This document shows positions 43,568-53,306 of a DNA stretch of 64,000 nucleotides, piece by piece. A model generated the notes under the pieces. The model ran no database searches. It was not told the origin of the DNA and was given only the letters and a program-made list of their open reading frames with translations. Position numbers and translations under genes: made by a program. Origin of the DNA: Gemmatimonadota bacterium. GTDB lineage: Bacteria; Latescibacterota; UBA2968; UBA8231. Where the stretch lies: positions 62,001 through 126,000 of the forward strand of contig JABJJN010000076.1 of assembly GCA_018660835.1 (NCBI GenBank). The letters run 5' to 3'. Numbering within the stretch: the first letter of the stretch is position 1; every line of letters starts with the position of its first letter.

Positions 43568-44845
43568 ATGGCTGAAGAATCACTGTATATCGAAGGCGCT
43601 CGTCCTCTGTCTGGCGACGTCGAGGTCCAGGGGTCAAAAAATGCTGCTCTGCCCATGGTCGCCGCGGCGATTCTGGCTTCAGAGGGGCAAACGATCCTGC
43701 ACCGTGTGCCACCGGTAAAAGATGTGCTCGTTGCCATGGAGTTGCTGCGGCAATTGGGCGCGACCGTCGACTTTGATGTGACGACGGGTACCGCCGTCAT
43801 TGATGCGACGCAGATGACGTCCACCGAATTGCCCCCGGAGATGGCGTCGCGCATGCGTGCGTCATTGCTGTTTGTGGGCCCCCTGCTGGCGCGTTTTGGC
43901 ACGGCAACTCTCGACGAGGTCGGTGGTTGCAACATCGGTGAACGCAACACAGACTATCACTATCGTGGCTTTGCGCGCATGGGGGCCATCGTCGAAGGCA
44001 CATCGACCGGTGGCTACCGTCTGTATCCGCGCAATGGCGGGCTGCACGCAGCCAATATGTATTGTGATCTGCCGTCACATACGGGCACGGAGAATCTGAT
44101 TATGGCTGCCAGTCTCACGGCGGGCGAGTCGGTGATCGTGAATGCCGCGTCGGATCCGGAGATCGCCGACTTCGTCGTCCTGCTGAAGAAGATGGGCGCC
44201 AAGGTAGAAGGCGTCGGCTCACGGCATGTGGTGATCACCGGTGTCGACAAGCTGCATGGGGCGGAACACACGGTCATGTATGACCGCCTCGATGCGGGTC
44301 TGTTTATGATGAGCGCCGCCATCACCCAGGGCGATGTGCGCATTCAGGGCGTGATTGCCGCCGATCTGGAGTTGTTCGAGCAGAAGCTTGAGCAGATGGG
44401 TGTCGATATCGAACATCTGGGCGACGATGTGGCACGTGTGCGTGGCCCTGAAATGCTGTCACCGATCAATGTGACGACGAATTACTATCCTGGTTTCTCG
44501 ACGGATCTGCAGCCGGGCATCACGGCGCTGGCGACGGTCGCCGATGGTGACTCGTATATCCGTGAGACGGTCTTCGAGGATCGTCTGGGGCATGTGAAGT
44601 CGCTGCGCGCCTTTGGCGCCAAGTTGTCACCGGAGAAGGATCGCCTGGTAATCGTCCATGGCCCGGCGCGACTCAAGGGCGAACGTGTGAAGGCCCTGGA
44701 TATCCGCGCCGGTGCTGCCTGTGTGCTGGCGGGACTCGCCGCCGAAGGCCGCACGAGTATCACCAATCTCTATCAGCTCGACCGGGGCCACACACGGCTC
44801 GTCGAGCGGTTTACGGGGCTTGGAGCCGAGATCGAACGTCTGTAG
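43568..44845 (+). CDS. murA: UDP-N-acetylglucosamine 1-carboxyvinyltransferase
   Basis: MurA transfers enolpyruvate from PEP to UDP-GlcNAc, the first committed step of peptidoglycan synthesis. The 425-residue protein has the family length and key residues: K24-N25 in VQGSKNAALP, MRASLLFVGPLLARFG, the catalytic loop GGCNIGERN (Cys121, the fosfomycin target, and the conserved Arg), and YPGFSTDLQPG with the catalytic Asp. It ends NLYQLDRGHTRLVERFTGLGAEIERL. The loop departs from the usual GGCAIGARPVDLH (here NIGERNTDYH), so it is a divergent branch. It has its own promoter and no operon partner. Confidence 0.92.
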   Translation: MAEESLYIEGARPLSGDVEVQGSKNAALPMVAAAILASEGQTILHRVPPVKDVLVAMELLRQLGATVDFDVTTGTAVIDATQMTSTELPPEMASRMRASLLFVGPLLARFGTATLDEVGGCNIGERNTDYHYRGFARMGAIVEGTSTGGYRLYPRNGGLHAANMYCDLPSHTGTENLIMAASLTAGESVIVNAASDPEIADFVVLLKKMGAKVEGVGSRHVVITGVDKLHGAEHTVMYDRLDAGLFMMSAAITQGDVRIQGVIAADLELFEQKLEQMGVDIEHLGDDVARVRGPEMLSPINVTTNYYPGFSTDLQPGITALATVADGDSYIRETVFEDRLGHVKSLRAFGAKLSPEKDRLVIVHGPARLKGERVKALDIRAGAACVLAGLAAEGRTSITNLYQLDRGHTRLVERFTGLGAEIERL

Positions 44846-44888
44846 TTCAGAGCACCGACCGCAGCACCTTATGTAGCACTTAAGGTTC

Positions 44889-44937
44889 GAGACCGTCAGG
44901 GGACTGCAGCCATGGACTGCGATATCTTGACGGTCTC
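44889..44937. other. Long-loop hairpin between murA and the DUF362 gene
   Basis: GAGACCGTCA (44889-44898) is exactly complementary to TGACGGTCTC (44928-44937), enclosing a 29-base loop. No T-tract follows, so a terminator role for murA is uncertain; it could be a leader structure for the DUF362 operon. Confidence 0.4.
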
Positions 44938-45008
44938 TCTGTGTACAGTAACTTGGCCGCTCTCCCTACATACTGTCTCTCATCAAACTGACACTGGTTC
45001 AAACTCTG

Positions 45009-46151
45009 ATGAAACTGTCGCCCAACTGTGTCTACATCGCTCGTCATCCCGTGACTGGCAATGAGGCTCCCTTTGAAGAGTACCAGCAGCTGGCTCACAA
45101 GGCGCTCGATTCGCTCGATCTGGACCTGCCCTCGACGGGGGATATCTGCCTGAAGCCGAATGCGACGGTCCTCTACGAGCCGGCAAAACGAATCATCGTG
45201 CACCCCGGATTTCTGGCGGGGATGATCGAGTCTCTCACGGGGCGCGGCATCGATCCCGCCCGCCTGATCGTCGGGGATGGTCAGTCGGCTGAGAGTCCTG
45301 ACAAGGGTCACACGTGGAAGCTCGCCGGCTATACCGACGCCATCGGCGACCGCGGTGCCATTCTAATGCCCTACAACAATGCGCCCGTACGTGACGTCGT
45401 CGTCGATGGCGGCGTCGTCTACGATCGTTATCCGATCTATACGGCCGTCACCGATTCATCCTTCTTTTTCAATATCCCTCTCGCGAAGTGTCACAATCTT
45501 GGTTGCACGACGCTGTCGATCAAGAATCTGATGGGAATTCTCGGTCGCCCCGAACGCCATCTGTGTTCGACACAGGAGGTGGATGAGCCGGTTGGTGCCG
45601 AAGCCCTGATGCGTCTTGGTGACAGTGGCTACAGTGTCTTTGAGGAACGTTTCTATCACAAGTTATGCGATTTGCTCGTGGCCCTTCGTTCTCTCGAGAT
45701 TCCGCGACTGACCGTCGTGGATGGTCTCATCGGACGCGATGGTACGGCCTTCAACGAGGGTGACAACCACCCTCTGGGCTGGTCGCTGGTCGGTGTCGAT
45801 GAAGTTTCCGTCGACACAGTGGGCACGTGGTTGATGGGGCTTGATCCACTGGAGACGCCGTATCTGCAGTTTGCCGCGGAACGCAAACTCGGCACGATTC
45901 GTATCGAAGAGATCGATGTCGTCGATATCGCCACAGGGGACAAACTCAGCGCCAGTGAACTTGAGCAGATTCGCCGATCTGAACCGCTGATACCACTGAG
46001 TCGCGCATCGAATGGTTACTATGCACGCTTTCGCGATGATGGCTCCGCCGTGCCCTGGCGGATTGACGAGGTGAATGAACAGCGTGCCAAGGATGGTCTG
46101 GAACCGGTGCCCTTCGATCTGGTTCCCAGCTCACATCTGGTTGCCGACTGA
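45009..46151 (+). CDS. DUF362 domain protein
   Basis: A 380-residue soluble protein of the DUF362 family: ICLKPNATVLYEP, RIIVHPGFLAGMIESL, RLIVGDGQSAES, the FNIPLAKCHNLGCTTLSIKNLMGIL block and VVDGLIGRDGTAFNEGD. In other bacteria these proteins sometimes carry ferredoxin domains; none is attached here, and only scattered Cys are present. The biochemical role is not established. It begins a closely spaced plus-strand run (MazG 6 bases on, then a lipoprotein gene). No clear promoter is visible apart from the hairpin region upstream. Confidence 0.8.
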   Translation: MKLSPNCVYIARHPVTGNEAPFEEYQQLAHKALDSLDLDLPSTGDICLKPNATVLYEPAKRIIVHPGFLAGMIESLTGRGIDPARLIVGDGQSAESPDKGHTWKLAGYTDAIGDRGAILMPYNNAPVRDVVVDGGVVYDRYPIYTAVTDSSFFFNIPLAKCHNLGCTTLSIKNLMGILGRPERHLCSTQEVDEPVGAEALMRLGDSGYSVFEERFYHKLCDLLVALRSLEIPRLTVVDGLIGRDGTAFNEGDNHPLGWSLVGVDEVSVDTVGTWLMGLDPLETPYLQFAAERKLGTIRIEEIDVVDIATGDKLSASELEQIRRSEPLIPLSRASNGYYARFRDDGSAVPWRIDEVNEQRAKDGLEPVPFDLVPSSHLVAD

Positions 46152-46157
46152 GAAGTC

Positions 46158-46505
46158 ATGGCCGACGCCGCCAGTCTGAAAGACCTGCAATCACAAGTCG
46201 ACGAATGGATTCGCGATGTTGGCGTGCGCTACTACTCCGAATTAACGAACACGGCGATTCTTGCTGAAGAGGTAGGGGAAGTGTCCCGCCTCATGGCGCG
46301 ACTCTATGGTGACCAGTCTTTCAAGGCGGGGCATGAGAAGGGTCTGGCAGATGTGGCCGAAGAGCTGTCGGATGTGCTCTTCGTGGTGATCTGTCTGGCA
46401 AATCAGACGGGCATCGATCTGCAAGAGGCCTTTGACCTGGCGATGGACAAGCGCACGCAGCGCGATCGCGAGCGACACGCGTCGAATCCGAAACTGAAAG
46501 CGTAA
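46158..46505 (+). CDS. MazG-like nucleotide pyrophosphohydrolase
   Basis: A 115-residue all-alpha NTP pyrophosphohydrolase. The metal-binding signature is ILAEEVGEVSRLM (EExxE) followed by DVAEELSDVLFVVICLANQTGIDL (the second ELSD/D motif), then the basic C-terminus. Single-domain MazG/YpjD proteins remove non-canonical or surplus nucleotides. It starts 6 bases after the DUF362 gene, with no distinct Shine-Dalgarno sequence, so it may be translationally coupled. The next start is 9 bases on. Length and motifs are standard. Confidence 0.88.
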   Translation: MADAASLKDLQSQVDEWIRDVGVRYYSELTNTAILAEEVGEVSRLMARLYGDQSFKAGHEKGLADVAEELSDVLFVVICLANQTGIDLQEAFDLAMDKRTQRDRERHASNPKLKA

Positions 46506-46514
46506 GAAACGACG

Positions 46515-47993
46515 ATGCCTGGGTGTATGGGAACTGGGCGTAGCGGGACCGGGCGCCGGGGAAATGCGAGCATGGGGTGGGCGCGTCCGGTGAGTGTGCG
46601 GACAAGCCTTGTACCGCGTGCCGCGCTGCGGCCATGTGCTGCTCTGACCTGTCCTCTGGTCTGGGCTGCCCTGATCTGGGTTGCCCTTGGCGCCACGGCC
46701 TGTGGCGGGGCGAGTCCACTGCAGGAGCGCGATGCGGGACCCAGTGCGGTGCCTGTGGGCCCCCTGGTTCTGTCCGTCTGGCTACCTGCCGGTTTCGACG
46801 ATCAGGTTCATCTCGGCGCTGATGATCAGCAGCAGCTGATCGAGTTGGGAATCAATCAGATGCAGTGGCTGCAGCGGGCGACGGACGACGCCGGCAGTGC
46901 CGAGGCGCAGGCGATGGCGTTCGCTTCTGCCGCAGGGATGGCACTGCCCGTGTACTACGAGCCGCCTGGTTTTTCACCTTACGACAAGCTGCACAACTGG
47001 GCGGCGCGCAATCAGGCAGACGACCACTTCGACACGGATGTCACCCAACGGGCCCAAGCGCTGGTGAGCCGCTGGCGGGGGCAAACCGGTTTTGGTGGCT
47101 ACCTCATTGGCCACGAAGACTACCGTGCCGCCGCCTATGACGCCCTCGGCCGCACCGTGCGGATTCTGCGTGATGTGGATTCCCTGCGACCCGCAGTGGT
47201 GGTGGGGCGTCTCGACAGCTATCCGAAGAGAGAGCGTTTCCTGGAGGCGCTCTTCGTGGAGGGGGGCGCGGCGAATGTCTTCCAACACGAGCATTATGTG
47301 TTTCGTGGCAATGCGCCGACCACCTGGGGACCAGAACTCGGTCGACGAATCGATGCCCTGGTAGATGGCTATGACGGCGTCGCACGCGATCTGCGAGATC
47401 GCTTTGGACGTTGGCACGCGATTGTGCAGGTGCAGGGCGAGGATCGTGACGGGGGCGTCTTCTATCGCAAGCCATCGGCAGCCGAGATTCGGCTACAGGC
47501 GGGGTTGGCACTGTCTCGCGGTGCATCTGGCATCGTCTATTTCCTCTACAGCTCTGGCGAAGAGGTGATTCGTCACGAGGACGGTTCGGTGCGTCAGCGG
47601 CGCATGTATCACGGCCTCGTCGATCAGGAGCGACTGCCATCGGCGCGTTATGGGGCAGTGCGCGAACTGAATGCGATGCTGCTGGCCTCAAGTGAAACGC
47701 TGGCGCCGCTGTTTTTCCGTGGTGGCTACGAAGCGACTCAGACACCTGCAGATGAACCGGTTCACAGCTCGACGCCCGATGTGGACCTCGCCTTCTTCGG
47801 CGACCGCTCCACCTCCACCCACGTGCTGGTTGTGAATCGCAATACGAGTGTTACCGTGGCCATTGAACTGACGCTGCGTGAGGGCACGAGTTGGGTTGAT
47901 GCAGTCGACGGTGAGTTGCTGGCCTTCGAGAGCGACGCAGTGACACTGACGGTGGAGGCTGGTGGATTTCGTCTGCTGGCGCGGCGCCCGTGA
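46515..47993 (+). CDS. Lipoprotein with TIM-barrel glycoside-hydrolase-like fold
   Basis: The N-terminus is long; a lipoprotein signal CPLVWAALIWVALGATACGG ends in a lipobox at about residue 60 if ATG 46515 is used, or about 41 from ATG 46572, which I consider likelier. The body has barrel-like features: GINQMQWLQRA, GMALPVYYEPPGF, GGYLIGHEDYR, RPAVVVGRLDSYP, VFQHEHYVFRGN, WHAIVQVQGEDRDGG and GLALSRGASGIVYFLYSSGEE. The C-terminal beta domain (TSTHVLVVNRNTSVTVAIELTLREG) is like the remnant at 17808. It is probably a cell-surface glycosidase-like protein; the family is not certain. It overlaps the next gene by four bases. Confidence 0.65.
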   Translation: MPGCMGTGRSGTGRRGNASMGWARPVSVRTSLVPRAALRPCAALTCPLVWAALIWVALGATACGGASPLQERDAGPSAVPVGPLVLSVWLPAGFDDQVHLGADDQQQLIELGINQMQWLQRATDDAGSAEAQAMAFASAAGMALPVYYEPPGFSPYDKLHNWAARNQADDHFDTDVTQRAQALVSRWRGQTGFGGYLIGHEDYRAAAYDALGRTVRILRDVDSLRPAVVVGRLDSYPKRERFLEALFVEGGAANVFQHEHYVFRGNAPTTWGPELGRRIDALVDGYDGVARDLRDRFGRWHAIVQVQGEDRDGGVFYRKPSAAEIRLQAGLALSRGASGIVYFLYSSGEEVIRHEDGSVRQRRMYHGLVDQERLPSARYGAVRELNAMLLASSETLAPLFFRGGYEATQTPADEPVHSSTPDVDLAFFGDRSTSTHVLVVNRNTSVTVAIELTLREGTSWVDAVDGELLAFESDAVTLTVEAGGFRLLARRP

Positions 47994-48472
47994 GCTCGTC
48001 AATGGGATCAGGCCGGAGATCACCTGCCACCAGAGCTGGGGTATGTCTGCTGTCTTGTATCTGTCTGCTGTCTTGCAATGGAGCAGAAGAGTCGAACACT
48101 CCGCCGTCCCTACCGACGATCACTATCGGCTCCGGTGGTGGCGTCACGGGGATGCGCAAGGGCTGCCAGATCGACAGCGCTGGTATGGTCACCACGTTTC
48201 AGGGATTCAGTGCGGGGGCAGATTCGCTTCTGTCGAAGCGAAAGCTGACCGTCGCCGAAGGCGAGGCGTTGCGTGCCGCCATCGCTGTGCAAGGCGCACA
48301 GGACTGGCAGAGTGACGAACGTGGGAATCTTACGAGTTGGGCACAATTGACGATGGACTCTACGTCGCAGCGCTGGACCTGGTCGGGCAATTCACCGCCT
48401 GAGTCTGCACCCGAAGAATTCGTGAATTGGTTGATCGTCGCCGGAAACCTGTGCAGAGGAGAGGGGCAATGA
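47990..48472 (+). CDS. Small lipoprotein resembling emfourin (M4-protease inhibitor)
   Basis: A 160-residue protein starting at GTG 47990, overlapping the previous stop. The signal CLLSCICLLSCNG has a lipobox, so it is lipid-anchored. The mature part, ITIGSGGGVTGMRKGCQIDSAG…LTVAEGEALRAAIA…WAQLTMDSTSQRWTWSG…APEEFVNWLIVAG, has the order seen in emfourins: a GGxxG start, a central helix, a beta hairpin with W, and a final helix. Emfourins inhibit M4 proteases and are encoded beside protealysin genes. The next gene, four bases overlapping, is an M4 protease. Identification rests on pattern and context. Confidence 0.5.
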   Translation: MSSSMGSGRRSPATRAGVCLLSCICLLSCNGAEESNTPPSLPTITIGSGGGVTGMRKGCQIDSAGMVTTFQGFSAGADSLLSKRKLTVAEGEALRAAIAVQGAQDWQSDERGNLTSWAQLTMDSTSQRWTWSGNSPPESAPEEFVNWLIVAGNLCRGEGQ

Positions 48473-51400
48473 AGGCAGAAGCTCCAAGTGGGCGAAGTCA
48501 GTTCAGCGGGCGTCTGATTCTGGGGATTCTGAGTGCAGCGCTGCTGTGGCACGGATTGCCGGTGCAGGCAGACTCACCCAGGACCAAGGCAGCGCGGAAG
48601 CTGACGCGCGGTGCGCGTCCGGCAACGCCGCGGACACTCGGTGTGGGCCGTCAGCGCCTGGCACCTGCGCTGTCGCCGGCAGGGACGCAAGCGGCTGGCC
48701 GGATTGCTACATCGGCTCCAGGGACTGCCGCCGCTCTACAGGCGACAGGTAGTGTGCAGACAGCCGGCGGGCAGAGATGGGCAGAAGTCCTGGCGCGACG
48801 ACGACAGCCGGCAAGCTGGACCGTGACGTGGGCGCCGACGGCGGGTACGCCGCGCACAATCGACGGCGACGGTCGGACGGGGTCGGCGCGCGTTGTGCCG
48901 GGGGTTGAGCCACACTTGCAGGCGCTGTCCATCGTGGAAGAACACGCGGGATTCTTCAGGCTACAGCAACCCGATGCGGAGCTGGCTCACCTGCAGACCC
49001 TGGCAGATGCGCAGGGAGCGACGCATGTACGTTTCGAACGGCAAATCGACGGGGTCCCTGTGTGGGGGGAAGATCTGGTCTTTCATCTGGCGCCGACGGG
49101 ACAACTGCTCAGCTACAATGGCCACTACAGTCCGAGTGATATCGCCATCGCCGAGTCGGCGAGTCTACCGCAAGCACGGGCGATCGAGGCGGCCCTCGAA
49201 CATCTGACGCAGCGTGTGGGGGTAGTCAAGCCGTTGGGTGCGGCGGCACAGCGGCTGTTGGGATACGACGGCCCCGTGGCGCGCTTGCTGTATCTGCCGA
49301 GCGACGGAGACCTGCAGCTCACATGGCAGGTCGAGATCCGCCCCAATCTGCGTGATCGCTACAGATATTTCGTCGACGCGGAAACGGGTGACGTCCTCGA
49401 CTGGTACAATGCGACGGCCGAGGATGGCCCCGCCGTGGCGACGGCGACGGACGTGCTGGGCGTGAGTCGCGAGATCCACACATACGAGGTCGGTGGCGAC
49501 TTCATCCTGCTGGATGGATCGCGCGCCACTTTCGGCGCCGCACAGCCGGATGTGATCAATGATCCGCGGGGCGGCATTCTGACCCTCGATGCGCAGGAGC
49601 ACGATCTGTCGGCAGAGAGTCAGATCTTCCATGTGGTGTCTGAAGACAACGTGTGGGATGATCCCGTCGCTGTTTCGGCGCACCATCATGCGGGTGAAGT
49701 CTTCCAATACTATCTCGACGTCCACGGCCGTGCGGGCATTGATGGCCAGGGTGGCACAATGATATCCATCGTGCATGTGACGGATGAGGGAGAACCCATG
49801 GACAATGCCTATTGGAATGGCGTGTTCATGGCCTTCGGCGATGGGGACCAGGTATTCGAGCCCTTAGCCGGCGCTCTCGATGTGGCGGCTCACGAGATGA
49901 CCCATGGTGTGATTGAGCGCACGGTGAATCTCGAATATCGCGGCCAGTCGGGTGCGCTGAATGAGTCCTTCGCCGATGTCTTCGCCGCCATGGTGGATCG
50001 GGAGGACTGGCAAGTTGGTGAGGACATCACGCGCACGGCATTCTTTCCTACAGGGGCGCTGCGGGACATGGAAGACCCCGCCAATGGTGGGGGACCACAG
50101 GACTTCTTCTGGCAACCGGGTCACATGGATGAATTCTTAAGTCTACCCGACTCGATCGACAACGGTGGTGTGCACATCAACAGTGGCATCCCGAATCGTG
50201 CTTGTTTCCTGATTGCCGACGCCCTCGGCCACGACAAGACGGAGCAGATCTACTATCGCATCCTCGATGCCCGATATCTCAACATTCGCTCCAACTTCCA
50301 GGATCTGCGCTGGGCGGCGAATCGTGCCGCCACGGACCTGTTCGGTGAAGACTCCCAGGAAGTAGCTGCCGTGGAAGATGCCTTCGAGGCGGTGGGGATC
50401 GGCATCGACGGGCGCTACGAAGCCCCCGAGGGTACCGTGGCAGCCGCGGGTGAGCAGTGGTTGGTCGTCGTCAATGGCGACGGCTTCGACACGAGTTTGT
50501 ATCTGGTGCGCTCAGAATTCGACTCTGAAGATGACATCCAGTTGCTGACATCGACGCAGGTGTACGCGGAGACGGGCAACTCGGTGGATGTTGCCGCAGA
50601 CGGGTCCTTTGTGTTGTTCATCGACGTGGAAAACAATCTGCGCATCATCAACAGCGATGGTAGCGACGAGTCGATTCTCAGCGACACGGGGGATTGGTCG
50701 TCCATCGCTCTGTCTCCTGACGGACGACTGCTGGCAGCGACGACGGTCTTCATCGACACGACGATTTTCATGCTCGATCTGTTTGACCCGGACAACAGTC
50801 GCGAGATCAAGCTGCGCGGCGCCACGACACAGGACGGTGTCGAGACGAATGTCGTGCTCTTCGCCGACGCGATGGACTGGGATCAAGACAGTCAGGTATT
50901 GATCTACGACGCCCTCAATGTGGTGCCGACAGGAACGGGAGAGGAGATCTCCTACTGGAATGTCAATCTGCTGAATGCCGAGACCGATCGCATTCTACCT
51001 CTCTTCCCGCCCCAGCCGGAGGGGTTACACCTGGGGAATCCGGCGTTCTCGACGACGACGGCCCGCCATGTCGTGTTCGACTTCTATGACGAGGTCGACG
51101 AGAGCAACCAGATCTGGATCTACGACATTGTCTCCGGTGAGGCGGGAGCGATCGTCGAGACCGGCAGTTTCGGCTTTCCCAGCTTCTCAACAGATGATAC
51201 AGAACTGGCCTTCGAGTGGTCGCCCGATGGGGTGACCCTCAATGTGGCACGCGTAGAGTTGAGCGAAGACCGACTAGCGGCGGCAGGTGATCCAGAGGAC
51301 TTCCTTTTCGAGGCGCAGACGGCGAAGTGGCTCCTGCAGCCGACCGTTGTGCCGACAGCCGTGGAATCGCAGCAAGGGGATGTGCAACCGAGGGCACTGC

Positions 51401-51684
51401 AACTGGCGCCGAATGTGCCGAATCCCTTTAACCCTGAAACGACCATCAGCTTTGATGTGGGCCACCCAGGGCGCGTGACGGTGAGTGTCTACGATATCCG
51501 CGGTGCCCACGTGATCGATCTGACAGACGAGATGCTTGCAGCCGGTGCGTATCGCGTGCCCTGGGCGGGAATCGATGCGGCGGGTCGAGCCGTGGCGAGT
51601 GGTATCTATCTCTATCGCCTCGAATGGCGCGGCCGTGACGGACAACGGCAACAACTCACGCGTCGCATGGCGCTGATCCGATGA
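48469..51684 (+). CDS. Thermolysin-like M4 metalloprotease with C-terminal PD40 and sorting domains
   Basis: A 1071-residue secreted protease. From ATG 48469 (GAGGAGAGG upstream) come a signal peptide ending near VQADS, an FTP/PepSY propeptide (residues about 60-320), the M4 catalytic domain with HEMTHG (about residue 474), the third ligand in GALNESFADVF and catalytic His in DNGGVHINSGIPNRA. A TolB/PD40-like propeller region follows (SPDGRLLAATTVF, YDIVSGEAGAIVE), then the FlgD-like sorting domain NVPNPFNPETTISFDV. It would be exported and attached to the cell surface. Its start overlaps the emfourin-like stop, and its end overlaps the GGT-like start. Confidence 0.93.
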   Translation: MKAEAPSGRSQFSGRLILGILSAALLWHGLPVQADSPRTKAARKLTRGARPATPRTLGVGRQRLAPALSPAGTQAAGRIATSAPGTAAALQATGSVQTAGGQRWAEVLARRRQPASWTVTWAPTAGTPRTIDGDGRTGSARVVPGVEPHLQALSIVEEHAGFFRLQQPDAELAHLQTLADAQGATHVRFERQIDGVPVWGEDLVFHLAPTGQLLSYNGHYSPSDIAIAESASLPQARAIEAALEHLTQRVGVVKPLGAAAQRLLGYDGPVARLLYLPSDGDLQLTWQVEIRPNLRDRYRYFVDAETGDVLDWYNATAEDGPAVATATDVLGVSREIHTYEVGGDFILLDGSRATFGAAQPDVINDPRGGILTLDAQEHDLSAESQIFHVVSEDNVWDDPVAVSAHHHAGEVFQYYLDVHGRAGIDGQGGTMISIVHVTDEGEPMDNAYWNGVFMAFGDGDQVFEPLAGALDVAAHEMTHGVIERTVNLEYRGQSGALNESFADVFAAMVDREDWQVGEDITRTAFFPTGALRDMEDPANGGGPQDFFWQPGHMDEFLSLPDSIDNGGVHINSGIPNRACFLIADALGHDKTEQIYYRILDARYLNIRSNFQDLRWAANRAATDLFGEDSQEVAAVEDAFEAVGIGIDGRYEAPEGTVAAAGEQWLVVVNGDGFDTSLYLVRSEFDSEDDIQLLTSTQVYAETGNSVDVAADGSFVLFIDVENNLRIINSDGSDESILSDTGDWSSIALSPDGRLLAATTVFIDTTIFMLDLFDPDNSREIKLRGATTQDGVETNVVLFADAMDWDQDSQVLIYDALNVVPTGTGEEISYWNVNLLNAETDRILPLFPPQPEGLHLGNPAFSTTTARHVVFDFYDEVDESNQIWIYDIVSGEAGAIVETGSFGFPSFSTDDTELAFEWSPDGVTLNVARVELSEDRLAAAGDPEDFLFEAQTAKWLLQPTVVPTAVESQQGDVQPRALQLAPNVPNPFNPETTISFDVGHPGRVTVSVYDIRGAHVIDLTDEMLAAGAYRVPWAGIDAAGRAVASGIYLYRLEWRGRDGQRQQLTRRMALIR

Positions 51685-53306
51685 AGGGTAAGATGATCGA
51701 AGGACAGCAGATCGACAGCGACGTCGGTGCCGTCGCCGCTGAACCAGAGGACTCGGCACGTGTCGGGGCGCGCATCCTCGCTGAAGGTGGCAATGCCTTC
51801 GATGCCGCCGCCGCAACGTGCCTCGCCGTGCCGATGCGGTATCCGGACAAGACGGGCGTCGGTGGTTACATGATGTCTGCAGTGGTTCGCGATGGTACCA
51901 GTGGCAAGATCTGGTCTATCGACGCGAATTCGCGTGCCCCCGCGGCGGCGCACGACTCGATGTACGACATCCTGCCCAAGGGACCCGCGGGGCTCAACGA
52001 GAGCGAATACGACTGCTCTGTACGGGACAATGCCAATGTCTATGGTGCCCTCGCCGTTGGCGTGCCCGGGCAGTTGGCCGGTATCGGCACGTTGTGGGAG
52101 CGCTGGGGTAAACTGCCCTGGGCGCAGGTCGTGCAGCCCAGTCTCGACATGCTCGCCGACGGCTTTCCTTACAGCGAGCAGACGGCTGCGTCGATCCGCA
52201 ACAATGAAGAGGTGATCCGGCGCTTTCCGGCGACGGCGGCGCATCTGTTGAAGGATGGTGCTGTGCCCGAGCCGGACGACGTGTGGCATCGTCCGGATAT
52301 GGAGAAGACCCTGGAGCGGCTCGCAACGGCAGGTTGGCGCGATTTCTACGAGGGGCAGCTCGCACGCGCCATGACCGATCAGCTACAGGCGGCAGGCGGC
52401 ATCCTCAGCGCCGACGATCTGGCCAATTATCATCCCCGTGTGACGGAGGCGTATTCTGCACGATATCGCGACACGGAGATTTTCGGCTGCATTCTGCCGA
52501 ATGGGCCGCTATCGATTCTGCAGGCGCTGAATATGCTCGATCATCTGCCCGCACTCAGCGACGACGACCCCCGTTGGTGGCACCAGATGACAGAAGTGTT
52601 GAAGCTCGTCTGGCGCGATCGACTGACGTATCTAGGTGATCCAGACTACGTGGACGTACCGATTGAACGACTACTCTCCAGAGACTACGCCGCCGGACGC
52701 GCGGAGGCGCTACGACAGTTTCCAGATCGCGTCGAGTCGGATCCCTGGCCCGCAGGCAGCGGTGGACCGGAGACAAGTCACGTGTCAGCCGCCGACGCCG
52801 AGGGCAATGTCGTGTCGGCGACGATTACCCAAGGCGGGGCCTTCGGTTCCTGCTTCACGATTGATGGCTGGGGGCTGATCCTCGGGCACGGCATGTGTCG
52901 GCTCGATCCGCGGCCGGGGCTGTCGAACTCCGTCGCCGCAGGCAAGCGCCCCCTGAACAATGTGGGCACCATGCTGCTGCGCAGTGCCGAACACGATACG
53001 GCCCTGGGCCTGCCCGGTGGACGTCGGATCATCGCCGTCATGACGCAGATGGCGGCGCGTCTGGTTGATGCGGGGGTGACGCTGCACGACACCGCCGTGG
53101 CACCCCGCATGCATGTGACCACGGGTGAACCGCTGGAGCTGGGGCCCGATGTGCCGGAGGAGATCGAGGCCGGTCTCACAGAGAGGGGACACCGTGTCGA
53201 ACGCTTTCATCGCATAGCCGGTGCGGCGCATGGTGCCAGCTTTCGCACAGCCGGCGAAGGTGCCGCCGTCAGCGCCGGTGGTTCCTGTTGGGCTGCAGCC
53301 CCTTGA
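51681..53306 (+). CDS. Gamma-glutamyltransferase family Ntn-hydrolase
   Basis: A 541-residue member of the GGT family, which transfers or hydrolyses gamma-glutamyl groups after self-cleavage at a Thr. Family blocks are GARILAEGGNAFDAAAATCLAV, GVGGYMMSAVV, LPWAQVVQPSLDMLADGFP, the nucleophile block ETSHVSAADAEGNVVSATI (Thr365) and GKRPLNNVGTMLL. The first Thr of the usual TTH pair is kept, the second is Ser. There is no signal peptide, so it should be cytoplasmic, unlike E. coli GGT. ATG 51681 overlaps the protease stop by four bases. The FAD gene overlaps it next. Confidence 0.83.
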   Translation: MKGKMIEGQQIDSDVGAVAAEPEDSARVGARILAEGGNAFDAAAATCLAVPMRYPDKTGVGGYMMSAVVRDGTSGKIWSIDANSRAPAAAHDSMYDILPKGPAGLNESEYDCSVRDNANVYGALAVGVPGQLAGIGTLWERWGKLPWAQVVQPSLDMLADGFPYSEQTAASIRNNEEVIRRFPATAAHLLKDGAVPEPDDVWHRPDMEKTLERLATAGWRDFYEGQLARAMTDQLQAAGGILSADDLANYHPRVTEAYSARYRDTEIFGCILPNGPLSILQALNMLDHLPALSDDDPRWWHQMTEVLKLVWRDRLTYLGDPDYVDVPIERLLSRDYAAGRAEALRQFPDRVESDPWPAGSGGPETSHVSAADAEGNVVSATITQGGAFGSCFTIDGWGLILGHGMCRLDPRPGLSNSVAAGKRPLNNVGTMLLRSAEHDTALGLPGGRRIIAVMTQMAARLVDAGVTLHDTAVAPRMHVTTGEPLELGPDVPEEIEAGLTERGHRVERFHRIAGAAHGASFRTAGEGAAVSAGGSCWAAAP

